Of a stretch of 26,314 nucleotides of DNA, positions 1 to 11,848 are shown one piece after another. The notes beneath the pieces are model-generated. The model saw nothing but the letters and a program-made list of their open reading frames with translations. It did no database searches and had not been told where the DNA came from. The translations under genes were made by a program, and so were the position numbers. Origin of the DNA: Planctomycetaceae bacterium (GTDB lineage: Bacteria > Planctomycetota > Planctomycetia > Pirellulales > Thermoguttaceae); assembly GCA_015062085.1 (NCBI GenBank), contig SUVI01000035.1, positions 1 to 26,314 of the forward strand. The letters run 5' to 3'. Position 1 is the stretch's first letter; each line of letters begins with the position of its first letter.

Positions 1-284
1 TCCTGGCAGGCATCGGCTTCCGTCAAACCGGCTCTTTTCGCAATATTCTGCGCTCTGGGAAGGTACACGTCGCACGTGCAGACCGCCTGTCCCATCGGCT
101 GTTTGCAGGAATCCAGAAAAACATAGTGTCCCTGACGTCCCACACCGATCCCGGCAATACCGATCCGTTCGTTGGCTCCGGGTTTCCCTTCAGAAGCAAA
201 AACGGAACGCGGGACCCACGTCGGCACGCTCAAAACCGAAACGGCGGCCGCACTCTTCAAAAAATCTCGACGCAGCATCTGCAT
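1..284 (-). CDS. Gfo/Idh/MocA-family oxidoreductase, Tat-exported (partial, N-terminus only)
   Basis: Only the first 94 codons are in the window; the gene runs off the left edge. It begins MQMLRRDFLK, a twin-arginine signal (RRDFLK), followed by a hydrophobic Ala/Val/Leu stretch, so the protein should be exported folded by the Tat system. A nucleotide-binding strand follows (ERIGIAGIGVGRQG), resembling the Rossmann GxGxxG start of planctomycete Gfo/Idh/MocA dehydrogenases. The ATG at 284 is preceded by AAGGGAG about 8 nt upstream. An in-frame ATG two codons later is an alternative start. The substrate cannot be inferred from this fragment. The ferritin terminator separates it from the upstream gene, so it probably has its own promoter, which I could not identify. 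Confidence 0.82.
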   Translation of the reverse strand, partial: MQMLRRDFLKSAAAVSVLSVPTWVPRSVFASEGKPGANERIGIAGIGVGRQGHYVFLDSCKQPMGQAVCTCDVYLPRAQNIAKRAGLTEADACQ

Positions 285-370
285 AAAATTCACTCCCTTA
301 AAAAAATTTCACTAAAAAACAAACCTTTTTTATTTTCGTTCCGTTGGCAGGATTCCTTTATGATCTACTC

Positions 371-411
371 AAAAAATGATCCAAAATTCTTAAAGAACTT
401 TGGATCATTTT
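371..411 (-). terminator. Rho-independent terminator of the ferritin gene
   Basis: A 13-bp perfect inverted repeat (373-385 with 399-411, core ATGATCCAAA) has further pairing potential in the loop. On the minus strand it is followed by six T. It lies just after the ferritin stop codon. The plus-strand exit is less T-rich, so termination is mainly for the minus strand. Confidence 0.85.
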
Positions 412-419
412 GGAAAAAA

Positions 420-932
420 CTAACCGATGACCGGCGCCACAAAAGTTCTTGCACCCAATTCACGGAGCAGGAAGAGCATCGCGCCCGGAGCGTCTTTCGC
501 CAAACGCAGCTCACCCAGAATGTCCGCAGCAGTCGCTTCTTCTTCGACCTGCTCCTTCACGTACCAGTTGAGGAACTGGGTCGCCGCAAAGTCTTTTTCT
601 TCCACCGCCAGCGCAGCCAGATCGTTGATGCGCGAGGTCACGTACGCTTCATGCTCGCAGGTCTGCTCAAACATGGCGACAGCATCCGGCCACTCGGTTC
701 TCGGCTGCTCGATCGCCTGCAAAACGACACGGCCTCCGCGTTCCTGCAGATAGTTTACGAACCCCATTGCATGAGCGACTTCTTCCTGGTACTGCACGTT
801 GAACCAGGACGCCAGTCCCTTGAGCTGCATAGCGTCCGCTTGGCACGCCATTGCGAGATAAAGATACGCAGAATAGAATTCCGCATTGATCTGATCGTTG
901 ATCGCCTGTTCCATTTTCTTTGAAATGGCCAT
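420..932 (-). CDS. ftnA: Bacterial non-haem ferritin (iron storage)
   Basis: A 170-residue four-helix ferritin, the usual length for bacterial FtnA. It would oxidise Fe(II) and store it as a mineral in a cytoplasmic 24-mer. Ferroxidase-centre ligands expected from E. coli FtnA are all in register: E18, E51, H54, E95, Q128 and E131, within NAEFYSAYLY, EEVAHA and VKEQVEEE. The ATG at 932 has a strong AAGGGGGAG site upstream, and a promoter is visible about 80 bp further up. It is monocistronic, closed by a strong terminator, and divergent from the metallopeptidase gene. I see no haem-ligand methionine typical of bacterioferritin. No Fur box was recognised. The symbol is by family analogy. Confidence 0.93.
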   Translation of the reverse strand: MAISKKMEQAINDQINAEFYSAYLYLAMACQADAMQLKGLASWFNVQYQEEVAHAMGFVNYLQERGGRVVLQAIEQPRTEWPDAVAMFEQTCEHEAYVTSRINDLAALAVEEKDFAATQFLNWYVKEQVEEEATAADILGELRLAKDAPGAMLFLLRELGARTFVAPVIG

Positions 933-1012
933 AAACTCCCCCTTTGGAATAAAAAATTTCCGCAGCTAAATAAAATTGGACCGATACCGGATAAACTCCG
1001 GCCCTATTTTGG

Positions 1013-1040
1013 ATTTTAGCCGAAGACGCAAGGAAGTCAA
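1013..1040 (-). promoter_or_regulatory. Sigma-70-type promoter for ferritin
   Basis: On the minus strand TTGACT (1035-1040) is followed after 16 bp by TAAAAT (1013-1018). The predicted leader is about 75 nt and contains a small CCGGA/TCCGG hairpin near 986-1002. Confidence 0.7.
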
Positions 1041-1114
1041 GGGGGGAGGGAAGCTTTTCTGCACGATTCTGGAAGAGAAGAAGTGAAAAAAGTGCCGATT
1101 TTTCGGCTTTCCAC

Positions 1115-1143
1115 TTGACAGAAAAAATCATGAGAGCTAAAAT
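1115..1143 (+). promoter_or_regulatory. Sigma-70-type promoter for the secreted metallopeptidase
   Basis: TTGACA (1115-1120), a 17-bp spacer, then TAAAAT (1138-1143). The start point would be near 1150, about 80 nt before the chosen ATG at 1231. A GCCGA-TTTT-TCGGC hairpin just upstream lies between this and the divergent ferritin promoter. Confidence 0.75.
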
Positions 1144-1230
1144 GAATGGGCTGCCGTCTCCGTTTTGTCGGAAACGGAGTCCGCCGTTTTTTCAAAAATC
1201 GTCAGCCCCCTTCGAACCGGAGTCTCGCCA

Positions 1231-2652
1231 ATGCGCCAGATCCAGATTTTCATGCCGAGATCCATCCTCTCGTTTTGTGTTTCGTTTCTCCTTGCGGCCG
1301 GCTGGCTGCTCTGCGGAACTTCACTGCCTGCACAGTCTCTGGAATCCATTCCTGACCGGGTCCCGGAAGAGTTTCGAAATTCTCCCAGGATCCGCGTGGA
1401 AAAGCACTCTGCCGAGGCCGCAGGAATGCAGCTTTTGGAAGGTCGGCACGTGCTGCTGGTGACGGATCTGGAACTGACGGACGCGATCCGGCGTCTGCCG
1501 CGCACGGTCGATGAAGCGTACCCAATGATGTGTGCTTTTTTTGGCGTCGAGGAAGACCCAAGCTGGAAACTGACTCTCTTTTTGATGAAAGACCGTGAAA
1601 AATTCCGAAACGCCGGCTACATTCCGGAGATACTGCCGCCGTTCAAAAACGGATTTTCGTTCAATTTTGATTGCTGGGTCTGCGAGCAGCCGTCCGACTA
1701 CTACCGGCAGCATCTCGTTCTGCACGAAATGGTCCACTCCTTTTCCTCGACGCGTCTTGGAAATGCTGGTCCGAACTGGTTCGCGGAAGGAATGGCGGAA
1801 TTTCTGGGAATGCATGATTTCGCGAACTCTCCGCTCCGTCTTGGTTTCATGCCGCCGAGTCGTGAGGCTGTGCCGTACTGCGGAAGGATCCGGGAGATCC
1901 GCGAGGCTGCCCAGCGTGGTGAAGTCTGGACGCTTGAAGATGCCGTGACGCCGGATCAGGAAGATTTCGCGACGAATGCCGTCTACTACTGGTCGTGGGG
2001 GCTGGCGTGGTTTTTGGAAAATCACCCCAAAGCGCGGCCGGCGTTTCACGCACTCATTCCCCAACTGCGTCTGGCCGGATCGGAGCAGGAATTTACCCGC
2101 ACTTTCCTCGATTCTCTGGGAGAAGACCGGATCGGGATCGAAAAAAACTGGCTCATGTTCGCGGCCTCCGTCGACTACGATTTCCGACTGCGTCCGATGC
2201 TTTTTGATGCAAAAACAGGAATTTCGCTTCAGGAAAAGTCCGCGAAAGAACGGGTCGTCCAAAAACTCCGAGTCGATCATGGATGGCAAAACACCGGGAT
2301 CCGCGTCAAAAAGGGAGATCAGATCAGGATCCGCGCCAAAGGAAGATTTGAGATCGCGCGTCCTGACGGAAGTTTCTGGCCCTGTGAGCCGAACGGCGTG
2401 ACGGTCGAGTACCTGAACGGTCAGCCGCTGGGGATCCTGCTGGCCGTCATTCTGACCGATGCCGAAGAGTTGACTCCGAAAATCATGAACGACCGCCAAA
2501 CCGGGACCTTCTACGCTCCCTTTGCGGTCGGAACGAGCCGTTCTCTGACGATCCCGTTTGACGGCACGCTTCTTCTCCGCACCAACGTTCCGCCGGCACA
2601 GATAGAAGAAAGCCGCGGGGAGTTTTTCGTCGAGATCTCCGCAAGAAAATAG
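1231..2652 (+). CDS. Secreted zinc metallopeptidase-like protein with C-terminal lectin-like domain
   Basis: A 473-residue protein. The ATG at 1231 is preferred: GGAG lies 8 nt upstream and a hydrophobic signal peptide follows (about residues 8-36, ending near LPAQS). The longer TTG-start reading frame from 1165 has no such signal. A gluzincin-type motif HEMVH (165-169) is followed 17 residues later by E186 in WFAEGMAEF, giving two His and a Glu as plausible zinc ligands. It resembles planctomycete DUF1570/peptidase-MA-like proteins. The last ~150 residues (GWQNTGIRVKKGDQIRI ... IPFDGTLLLRTN) look like the PA-IL/LecA-type beta-sandwich seen in planctomycete exported proteins. The substrate is unknown, and catalysis is inferred from the motif only. 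The gene stands alone, convergent with the helicase. Confidence 0.8.
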   Translation: MRQIQIFMPRSILSFCVSFLLAAGWLLCGTSLPAQSLESIPDRVPEEFRNSPRIRVEKHSAEAAGMQLLEGRHVLLVTDLELTDAIRRLPRTVDEAYPMMCAFFGVEEDPSWKLTLFLMKDREKFRNAGYIPEILPPFKNGFSFNFDCWVCEQPSDYYRQHLVLHEMVHSFSSTRLGNAGPNWFAEGMAEFLGMHDFANSPLRLGFMPPSREAVPYCGRIREIREAAQRGEVWTLEDAVTPDQEDFATNAVYYWSWGLAWFLENHPKARPAFHALIPQLRLAGSEQEFTRTFLDSLGEDRIGIEKNWLMFAASVDYDFRLRPMLFDAKTGISLQEKSAKERVVQKLRVDHGWQNTGIRVKKGDQIRIRAKGRFEIARPDGSFWPCEPNGVTVEYLNGQPLGILLAVILTDAEELTPKIMNDRQTGTFYAPFAVGTSRSLTIPFDGTLLLRTNVPPAQIEESRGEFFVEISARK

Positions 2653-2692
2653 AAACCGACAGACCCGCGCAAAACGCTCCGCTTCACGATCT

Positions 2693-2752
2693 TACCGAAA
2701 CGCAGTGAGCCTGTTCGGAACGCAGCACGCCCGTTCGGAACGCGGTGCGTCG
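2693..2752. repeat. Three imperfect 20-bp tandem repeats downstream of the metallopeptidase
   Basis: Three 20-bp units built on the core YCGRAACGCRGYR (starting 2693, 2713 and 2733) fill the convergent gap between the metallopeptidase stop and the helicase stop. The first is the most diverged. No hairpin plus T-run terminator is obvious here. Confidence 0.6.
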
Positions 2753-2777
2753 GCCCCAGCATTCGGTTTTAACGGAC

Positions 2778-5048
2778 TCACCAGAGGTCGCTCGTCTGGC
2801 TTCGGATCCATTCTTCCGGAGTGAGTCCCTCTTCCGCCAAAATATTGCGGAAATCTTCCGTTTCGTCCGGATCCGGGGCATCGTAGCAGACGTCTTCCTC
2901 AAAACACGCTTTCAGGATCTTCTTCGGCAGAAACCGGGTCGGAAGCACTCGGCTGTAGTGACTGCTCCAGGAAGGCTTTCCGGTATGGAAATACTGAAGC
3001 GGGCAGGTAACGTACAGGTAGTCCCTGGCACGCGTCATGGCGACGTAGAAAAGACGGAGTTCCTCGTCGATGTCTTCCTGCCTTCCAGTACTCATGTCGG
3101 ACGGAATGTTGCCGTCGCTTGCGTGAATGACGTACACGCATTTCCATTCCAGCCCCTTTGCGGAGTGGATCGTACTGAGGATCAGGTAATCGTCGTCAAT
3201 GTCCGGTTTGTCGGCCAGCTCTTCCGAGGACTGCGGCGGATCGAGGACGAATTCCGCAAGAAATTCCGTTCTTCCCTTAAATTTTTGAGCCACATCAAGG
3301 AGCTGCTCCAGATCCGCGAGCCGAGAGTCTCCGTCTACTGGCCACTGCTCCTGCAGGATCGGCCGGTAGTGATCCAGCACCTCTTGGACCTGCTCTTTCA
3401 GAGTCATTGGGGAATCGGTGAGTTTTTTCAGAAGCGTCACGAGAGCAAACCACCGTTCGTTTCCCGTCCGTTTCGGCGGCGTCCATGAAGACCAAACGTT
3501 CAGGTTTCCGCCCGCGTCGCGCAAAATTCCCATGAGCGTCAGCGCTGTCTTGGGACCAATTCCAGGAAGCATGCCGAGCAAACGGATCCCGGCAGGCAGA
3601 TCGCTCGGATTTTCCGCAAGACGCAGGAAGGAAAGCAGATCCTTCACGTGTGCCGACTCCGTAAATTTCAGCCCGCCGTACTTCACGTACGGGATCCTGC
3701 GCCGCGCCAATTCCGTTTCCAGACGGACAGAGTGGGACGAGGAACGAAAAAGGACCGCCTGTTCCCGAAGCGGAGTCCCGTTCTCGAAATGCTCAAGGAT
3801 CCGGTCCACGACGTAGTTGGTCTGTGCGTCTTCATCCCGGCATTTACAGAACGTCGGAAGAACGCCCCCCTGCCTGGAAGAAAAAAGCTCCTTTCGGTAG
3901 CGCTCCGGAAGCTGCGCAATGACGCGGTTCGTCGCTTTCAGGATCGCGTCACTGCTGCGGTAGTTCATCTCAAGCGGGAGTATCTTCGTATTCGGAAATG
4001 CCTGCGGAAGTTCCAGAATATTTCGAACGGTCGCGGATCGAAAAGAGTAGATCGACTGGTCATCGTCCCCCACGACCGTCAGCCCTCTGCCGTCCGGAGT
4101 GAGGCCCTTTACGATCTCGGCCTGGATCATGTTCGTGTCTTGGAATTCATCGACCAGGACCCACCCGAAACGTTTTCGTATCTTTTCTCCCACTTCCGGA
4201 TGACGCATCAGTGCAGACCAGTAAAGGAGCAGGTCGTCGTAATCCAGAAGCGCATCTTCCACTTTTCGCTGCATGTAGGCGTCAAAAAGCCGGGAAAGTT
4301 CCGGAAGGTACTCCTCAAACTTCGGATAGTAGAGCGCCAGTATTTCGTAGAGTTTCTTTTGCGAATTGATGCACCGGCTGTACATCGAGACGCACGTTCC
4401 TTTTTTCGGAAAACGTTTCACGTTCGTGACGGGCACGGACTCCGCACGTACCAGATTCATGAGGTCTTCCTGATCGGAACGATCCAAAATCGCGAAATTC
4501 GGCGGCAAACCCACGTGCTTTCCATAAATGCGCAGAAGACGTGTCCCGACTGCATGAAACGTGCCGCCCCAAATGTGATTGATCCGGGCACTTTGCTCCT
4601 GAGAGACTGATTCAAGAAGATGCTTCGCCCGCTGAACGAGTTCTGCCGCTGCCCGGCGAGTGAACGTCAAAAGCAGGATGCGCGACGGATCCGCTCCCCG
4701 TGCGACAAGATTCGCCACACGGTGTGCAAGCATCGTCGTCTTGCCGGTTCCGGCTCCCGCAACGACCAGAAGCGGTCCGTCACCGTACGCAACAGCTTCC
4801 TGCTGCGCATCATTCAGATTTTTCCACAGACTCTCCGGGATCTCCCAATTTACGCTGTCCTGCGCGTTTTCCGTCAGCGTTTCCTGCGCGTTTTCCGTCA
4901 GCGTTTCCTGCGCGTTTTCCGTTAGTGTTTCTGAAAAATCATCCAAAATTTCCGTCTCGTGCATACAGTCTGGAAATTCGTCTGGAAATTCATCTGGAAA
5001 TTCGTCTCCGGATCCGTCAAAAAATCTGGCAGGAAAGACTTTGGCCAT
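2778..5048 (-). CDS. UvrD/PcrA-like superfamily 1 DNA helicase with repeat-bearing N-terminal extension
   Basis: A 756-residue ATP-dependent 3'-5' DNA helicase, probably acting in repair or replication-conflict resolution. The SF1A motifs occur in order: Walker A GAGTGKTT (98-105), TFTRRAAAEL, Walker B VDEFQDTN, GDDDQSIYSFRSA, NYRSS, LSTIHSAKGLEWK, and FYVAMTRARDYLY. The ATG at 5048 lies 11 nt after the popT stop with GAGG upstream, indicating co-transcription and likely coupling. The first ~75 residues are not helicase: EFPD occurs three times (16-27) and ETLTENAQ three times (40-63), an acidic low-complexity tail. The long C-terminal linker and Tudor-like domain of PcrA are not recognisable. 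Whether it is PcrA, UvrD or Rep by function cannot be settled by eye. Confidence 0.9.
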   Translation of the reverse strand: MAKVFPARFFDGSGDEFPDEFPDEFPDCMHETEILDDFSETLTENAQETLTENAQETLTENAQDSVNWEIPESLWKNLNDAQQEAVAYGDGPLLVVAGAGTGKTTMLAHRVANLVARGADPSRILLLTFTRRAAAELVQRAKHLLESVSQEQSARINHIWGGTFHAVGTRLLRIYGKHVGLPPNFAILDRSDQEDLMNLVRAESVPVTNVKRFPKKGTCVSMYSRCINSQKKLYEILALYYPKFEEYLPELSRLFDAYMQRKVEDALLDYDDLLLYWSALMRHPEVGEKIRKRFGWVLVDEFQDTNMIQAEIVKGLTPDGRGLTVVGDDDQSIYSFRSATVRNILELPQAFPNTKILPLEMNYRSSDAILKATNRVIAQLPERYRKELFSSRQGGVLPTFCKCRDEDAQTNYVVDRILEHFENGTPLREQAVLFRSSSHSVRLETELARRRIPYVKYGGLKFTESAHVKDLLSFLRLAENPSDLPAGIRLLGMLPGIGPKTALTLMGILRDAGGNLNVWSSWTPPKRTGNERWFALVTLLKKLTDSPMTLKEQVQEVLDHYRPILQEQWPVDGDSRLADLEQLLDVAQKFKGRTEFLAEFVLDPPQSSEELADKPDIDDDYLILSTIHSAKGLEWKCVYVIHASDGNIPSDMSTGRQEDIDEELRLFYVAMTRARDYLYVTCPLQYFHTGKPSWSSHYSRVLPTRFLPKKILKACFEEDVCYDAPDPDETEDFRNILAEEGLTPEEWIRSQTSDLW
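4859..4930. repeat. 24-bp tandem repeat x3 inside the helicase gene
   Basis: Three consecutive 24-bp units encode ETLTENAQ three times at residues 40-63. The first two units are identical and the third differs by two bases near its end. Being a multiple of three, copy-number change would not shift the frame. Confidence 0.85.
4968..5003. repeat. 12-bp tandem repeat x3 inside the helicase gene
   Basis: Three near-identical 12-bp units (RTCTGGAAATTC on the plus strand) encode EFPD three times at helicase residues 16-27. This is separate from the 24-bp array 40 bp away. Confidence 0.85.
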
Positions 5049-5059
5049 GAGCGTGCGCC

Positions 5060-6004
5060 TCACTTTCCGGAATTTTTCGATTTGTCCGTCGGATTCGCGA
5101 GAAACGACGCGATCTGCTCCAAAACCAGTACGCCGACCAAGCCGGCCAAAAACGCACAAAGCGCGTATATCTGCGTCTGGACCGAGAATTCACTCATTCC
5201 AAGACACTTAAATTCTCCCTCGATCTGCTGCTGAAACGGCCAAAGACAGTTCAGAGATCCTGCCATGAATCCCGTCAGGACGGAAAGCGTGATGCTGTGG
5301 TGGTTTTTCAGAAGGTACTTCAGCACTCTTGAAAACGAAAGCAGCCCGATCACGCAGCCGGCACCAAAAACGCAAAGCGTCAGGAGATCGGAAGGAGTCG
5401 TGCGGAAATGCGCCAGGTCTTTTACACGCTCAATGATGTGATGGTACTCTCCAAGGATCAGCAAAATGTAGGAGCCGCTGATGCCGGGGAGTATCATGGC
5501 GCAAATGGCGACCAGACCACACATGAAAATGTAGAGCAGACTGTTGTCCTGACCAGCGGCAATGGGATCCCTCGTCGTGATCCACCAGGCAAAGATCGCG
5601 CCGATGACCATGGCAGCGCCGCTGGCAAAGTCTTTCTTCCGGATCTGACGGAAAAGAATGATGACCGAAGCGAGGATCATGCCCATGAATGCGCCGAAAG
5701 TCACCGGAATGTGATTTTGAAGCAGATCCGTCATGATGATGGAAAAGGCCCCCAGCCCCACGATGATCCCCAACAGAAGCGTCAGAAAAAACCCCATATC
5801 CGCGTGATGGAATGCGTCCTTCCACTTTCGTTTCAGTAACAGCGAAAGGAATTCCATGCCGAAACTGCTGATGGCGTTGACCAGACGCTCGTAGATCCCG
5901 ACGATCATGGCGACCGTTCCTCCGGAAACGCCCGGAACGGAATCTGCGATCCCCATCAGGATCCCGCGGACAAAAATGAAAAATGAAGAGATGCACCGTC
6001 CCAT
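5060..6004 (-). CDS. popT: DUF368 membrane protein, PopT-type polyprenyl-phosphate transporter
   Basis: A 314-residue polytopic inner-membrane protein. Two family signatures are clear: MGIADSVPGVSGGTVAMIVG near residues 17-36, and the inverted-repeat partner ICAMILPGISGSYILLILGEY in the middle. DUF368 proteins were recently shown to move undecaprenyl phosphate back across the membrane, recycling the lipid carrier for wall and surface polysaccharides (PopT; DedA/UptA is the other family). That function is inferred here from family membership. The ATG at 6004 has AGGAG about 9 nt upstream. It is followed by the helicase 11 nt downstream and preceded by secA on the same strand, with a terminator between. 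Confidence 0.9.
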   Translation of the reverse strand: MGRCISSFFIFVRGILMGIADSVPGVSGGTVAMIVGIYERLVNAISSFGMEFLSLLLKRKWKDAFHHADMGFFLTLLLGIIVGLGAFSIIMTDLLQNHIPVTFGAFMGMILASVIILFRQIRKKDFASGAAMVIGAIFAWWITTRDPIAAGQDNSLLYIFMCGLVAICAMILPGISGSYILLILGEYHHIIERVKDLAHFRTTPSDLLTLCVFGAGCVIGLLSFSRVLKYLLKNHHSITLSVLTGFMAGSLNCLWPFQQQIEGEFKCLGMSEFSVQTQIYALCAFLAGLVGVLVLEQIASFLANPTDKSKNSGK

Positions 6005-6070
6005 ACTTTTTTCTCCTGCAACTCTGCCAGTTTGGGAAATTTTGAATTTCGTCTACGCTTTGATCTACCT

Positions 6071-6117
6071 AAAAAGGCGGCAGGGACCCGGTCTGCAAAC
6101 CACCCAACGCCGCCTTT
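6071..6117 (-). terminator. Rho-independent terminator after secA
   Basis: A perfect AAAGGCGGC / GCCGCCTTT stem (6073-6081 with 6109-6117) has a 27-nt loop and is followed on the minus strand by a run of five T. It sits about 70 bp after the secA stop and just upstream of popT, so popT expression needs read-through or its own promoter. Confidence 0.75.
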
Positions 6118-6188
6118 CGTTCTGTTGAAAACGTCCTGAGTTCACTTTCCATTAAGAAAGTTTCTGCTTCGTTTTCGCCACTTTCGTG

Positions 6189-9878
<3,690 letters not shown>

Positions 9879-10565
9879 GGCGCTTCTGTCCTGTTTTCCT
9901 TTTCGTAAAATCAAATACGCATTCCGCTCGCGCTCCGGTCTGCTCTCGGACACTCTGCCGTATGACGAACGGCTCCATTCACCTCAAACGGAGCAGATCC
10001 AAGCGTCCGAAACAGCGGCGAAAGGATCTCTTGAGGCAGATCCTGCGCTGCGGTTTTTCTTTTATTTTGAACTGCGATTCTCCTGCGCGGAAGCAGGCGG
10101 AATATTCAAAGCGGAATACGCTGCGTGAAAAGCGCAGTCCGTTACCGCCGTGCGTGTCTGTGGGGCATTTTCGCAAAAAGCAAAATTCCGCACTTTCACA
10201 TAATTCCCTTTACTATACCGAACTCTGCGATTTGGTCAAGTGGAATCCGATAAAAAAAAGTCAAAATTTGAGGATTTTTTCGAAATTTCGCAAATTTCAT
10301 CTTCCCAAACTGCCCAAATTTCCGTGAAATGCGCCATTTTTTCCGTCGCGAAAACTCACGCTTTTTGACAAAAACCTCGGATCTCTTCATGAAATGGAGA
10401 AAGTTTCAGGAGATCTCATCGCAAAAATTCACCGTAAATTTTTCCGCATCCATCATTTTATTCGATACGATCTGCAAATTTTCCGATAAAACAAACAGAA
10501 AAACAGAAAATCAGAAAAACAGGCCCCCATGATGGGAGGTTTCTGAAACGAAACTGGAGGATCGG
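9879..10565. other. Divergent intergenic region between secA and the epimerase
   Basis: 687 bp with no convincing gene. It contains the secA promoter (10212-10239, minus) and therefore a secA leader of about 325 nt. Short ORFs on the minus strand include one starting at 9978 with GAGGTGA just upstream and overlapping the secA start. None resembles a known protein. The 10240-10510 part is very AT-rich. A lone TTGACA at 10375-10380 (plus) could belong to an epimerase promoter, but no matching -10 is clear. Confidence 0.5.
10212..10239 (-). promoter_or_regulatory. Sigma-70-type promoter for secA
   Basis: On the minus strand TTGACC (10234-10239) is followed by a 16-bp spacer and TATAGT (10212-10217). 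It is correctly oriented for secA and would give a leader of about 325 nt. Confidence 0.7.
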
Positions 10566-11612
10566 ATGCCCGAAAATACAAAAATTCCCTTACTTGATGC
10601 AGATACGGATGCGAAAAACGTCTATCTGCTGACGGGGTGTGCCGGATTCATTGCGTCGAATGTTGCGGAGCTGCTTCTGGAGGCAGGGCACACGGTCTAC
10701 GGTCTGGATGACCGGAACGATGCCTACCCGGTACTTCTAAAAGACTGGCGGCTCGCGCAATTGAAACGGTTTCCCAAATTTCACTTTCACGAGCTGAGCA
10801 TTACGGACCGGCCGGCTTTGGAGCATTTTTTTCACGAAACGCTCCGAAAGGAAGGCCGGACGTCCTTCTCGGCGTGCATCCATCTTGCCGCTCGTGCAGG
10901 CGTACGCTATTCGACGCTCGATCCTTGGATCTACTTCGAGACGAACGTGACGGGGACGCTGAATCTTCTGGAACTTTGCCGTAATTCTGCGACCCGGAAA
11001 TTCGTTCTCGCCTCTTCCTCGAGCGTCTACGGAAATTCCCAAGCGGAAATCTTTCGGGAAGACCAGCCGACGGACTCGCCCTGCTCTCCGTACGCAGCAA
11101 GTAAAAAAGCGGCGGAAGTTCTCGTTTGCAGCTACCGTCACCTTCATGGGCTCGACGTCTCGGTACTGCGCTTCTTTACCGTTTACGGACCCGCAGGCAG
11201 GCCCGACATGAGTATCCTGCGCTTCATTCATGCGATCGCCTCTGAAAAACCGCTCTGCCTTTACGGAGACGGTACGCAGGCCCGCGATTTTACCTACTGC
11301 CGCGACATTGCCTCCGGGGTCGTTCGTTCTCTCCAGCCGGTCGGTTTTTCGATCTTCAATTTGGGCGGCGACCACACATACACAGTCAACCAGCTCATCG
11401 AGACGATCGCGGAACAGCTCGGTAAGACTCCGCGTATCGAGCGTCACCCTGCGCATCCGGCAGACGTTGCCCGAACACACGCAGACATCTCACGCGCCCG
11501 GACCATCCTCGGCTGGGAACCGGTCTGGAATTTCCAGGAGGGGATCGCGCAGACCATCGAATGGTACCTTGCTCAGCGCGACTGGGCCGGCCGCGTCATC
11601 GAGCGTGCGTAG
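10566..11612 (+). CDS. NAD-dependent epimerase/dehydratase, UDP-glucuronate 4-epimerase-like
   Basis: A 348-residue extended short-chain dehydrogenase. The N-terminal NAD site reads TGCAGFIAS (23-31), so the third glycine of the usual GxxGxxG is Ala30. The catalytic pair is Y176/K180 in PYAASKKAAE, preceded by the SSSSVYG serine motif. GLDDRNDAYPVLLKDWRL, AARAGVRYS, FFTVYGPAGRPDM and GDGTQARDFTY match the UDP-glucuronate 4-epimerase (CapI-like) branch more than GalE, suggesting UDP-GalA supply for surface polysaccharide. CTGGAGGATCGG precedes the ATG, an excellent ribosome site. It stands alone, followed by 14-bp repeats and a terminator. Substrate choice is inferred. Confidence 0.87.
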   Translation: MPENTKIPLLDADTDAKNVYLLTGCAGFIASNVAELLLEAGHTVYGLDDRNDAYPVLLKDWRLAQLKRFPKFHFHELSITDRPALEHFFHETLRKEGRTSFSACIHLAARAGVRYSTLDPWIYFETNVTGTLNLLELCRNSATRKFVLASSSSVYGNSQAEIFREDQPTDSPCSPYAASKKAAEVLVCSYRHLHGLDVSVLRFFTVYGPAGRPDMSILRFIHAIASEKPLCLYGDGTQARDFTYCRDIASGVVRSLQPVGFSIFNLGGDHTYTVNQLIETIAEQLGKTPRIERHPAHPADVARTHADISRARTILGWEPVWNFQEGIAQTIEWYLAQRDWAGRVIERA

Positions 11613-11614
11613 AT

Positions 11615-11656
11615 GCACAGAACGATCCGCACAGAACGATCCGCACAGAACGATCT
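11615..11656. repeat. 14-bp tandem repeat x3 between epimerase stop and terminator
   Basis: GCACAGAACGATCC occurs three times in direct tandem (the last ends in T), starting two bases after the epimerase stop codon and ending just before the terminator hairpin. The 14-bp unit is not a multiple of three. Confidence 0.9.
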
Positions 11657-11670
11657 GCCCCCGGATACGC

Positions 11671-11710
11671 AAAGAGCCGCTTTCTCTTCTTCATGAAATC
11701 GGCTCTTTTT
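11671..11710 (+). terminator. Rho-independent terminator of the epimerase gene
   Basis: AAAGAGCCG (11671-11679) pairs with CGGCTCTTT (11700-11708) across a 20-nt loop, followed by a T run. It lies about 60 bp after the stop codon. Confidence 0.8.
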
Positions 11711-11848
11711 GAATCTCTGGTTTCTTCGGGGTTCACCGGGTTTCTTCGGTTCTCTTCGCCGCTCGGTCTTCCTCAGACTGCCATTGATCCTGCGGCCAGA
11801 AAACGCCCCGCGGCCCAAAACGCCGTCAACAGTATCTAAAAATATTAC

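Noticed and set aside
1321..2499. 392-codon minus-strand frame opposite the metallopeptidase
   Set aside because: The plus-strand frame has a signal peptide, a promoter and the HExxH motif; the minus frame has none of these.
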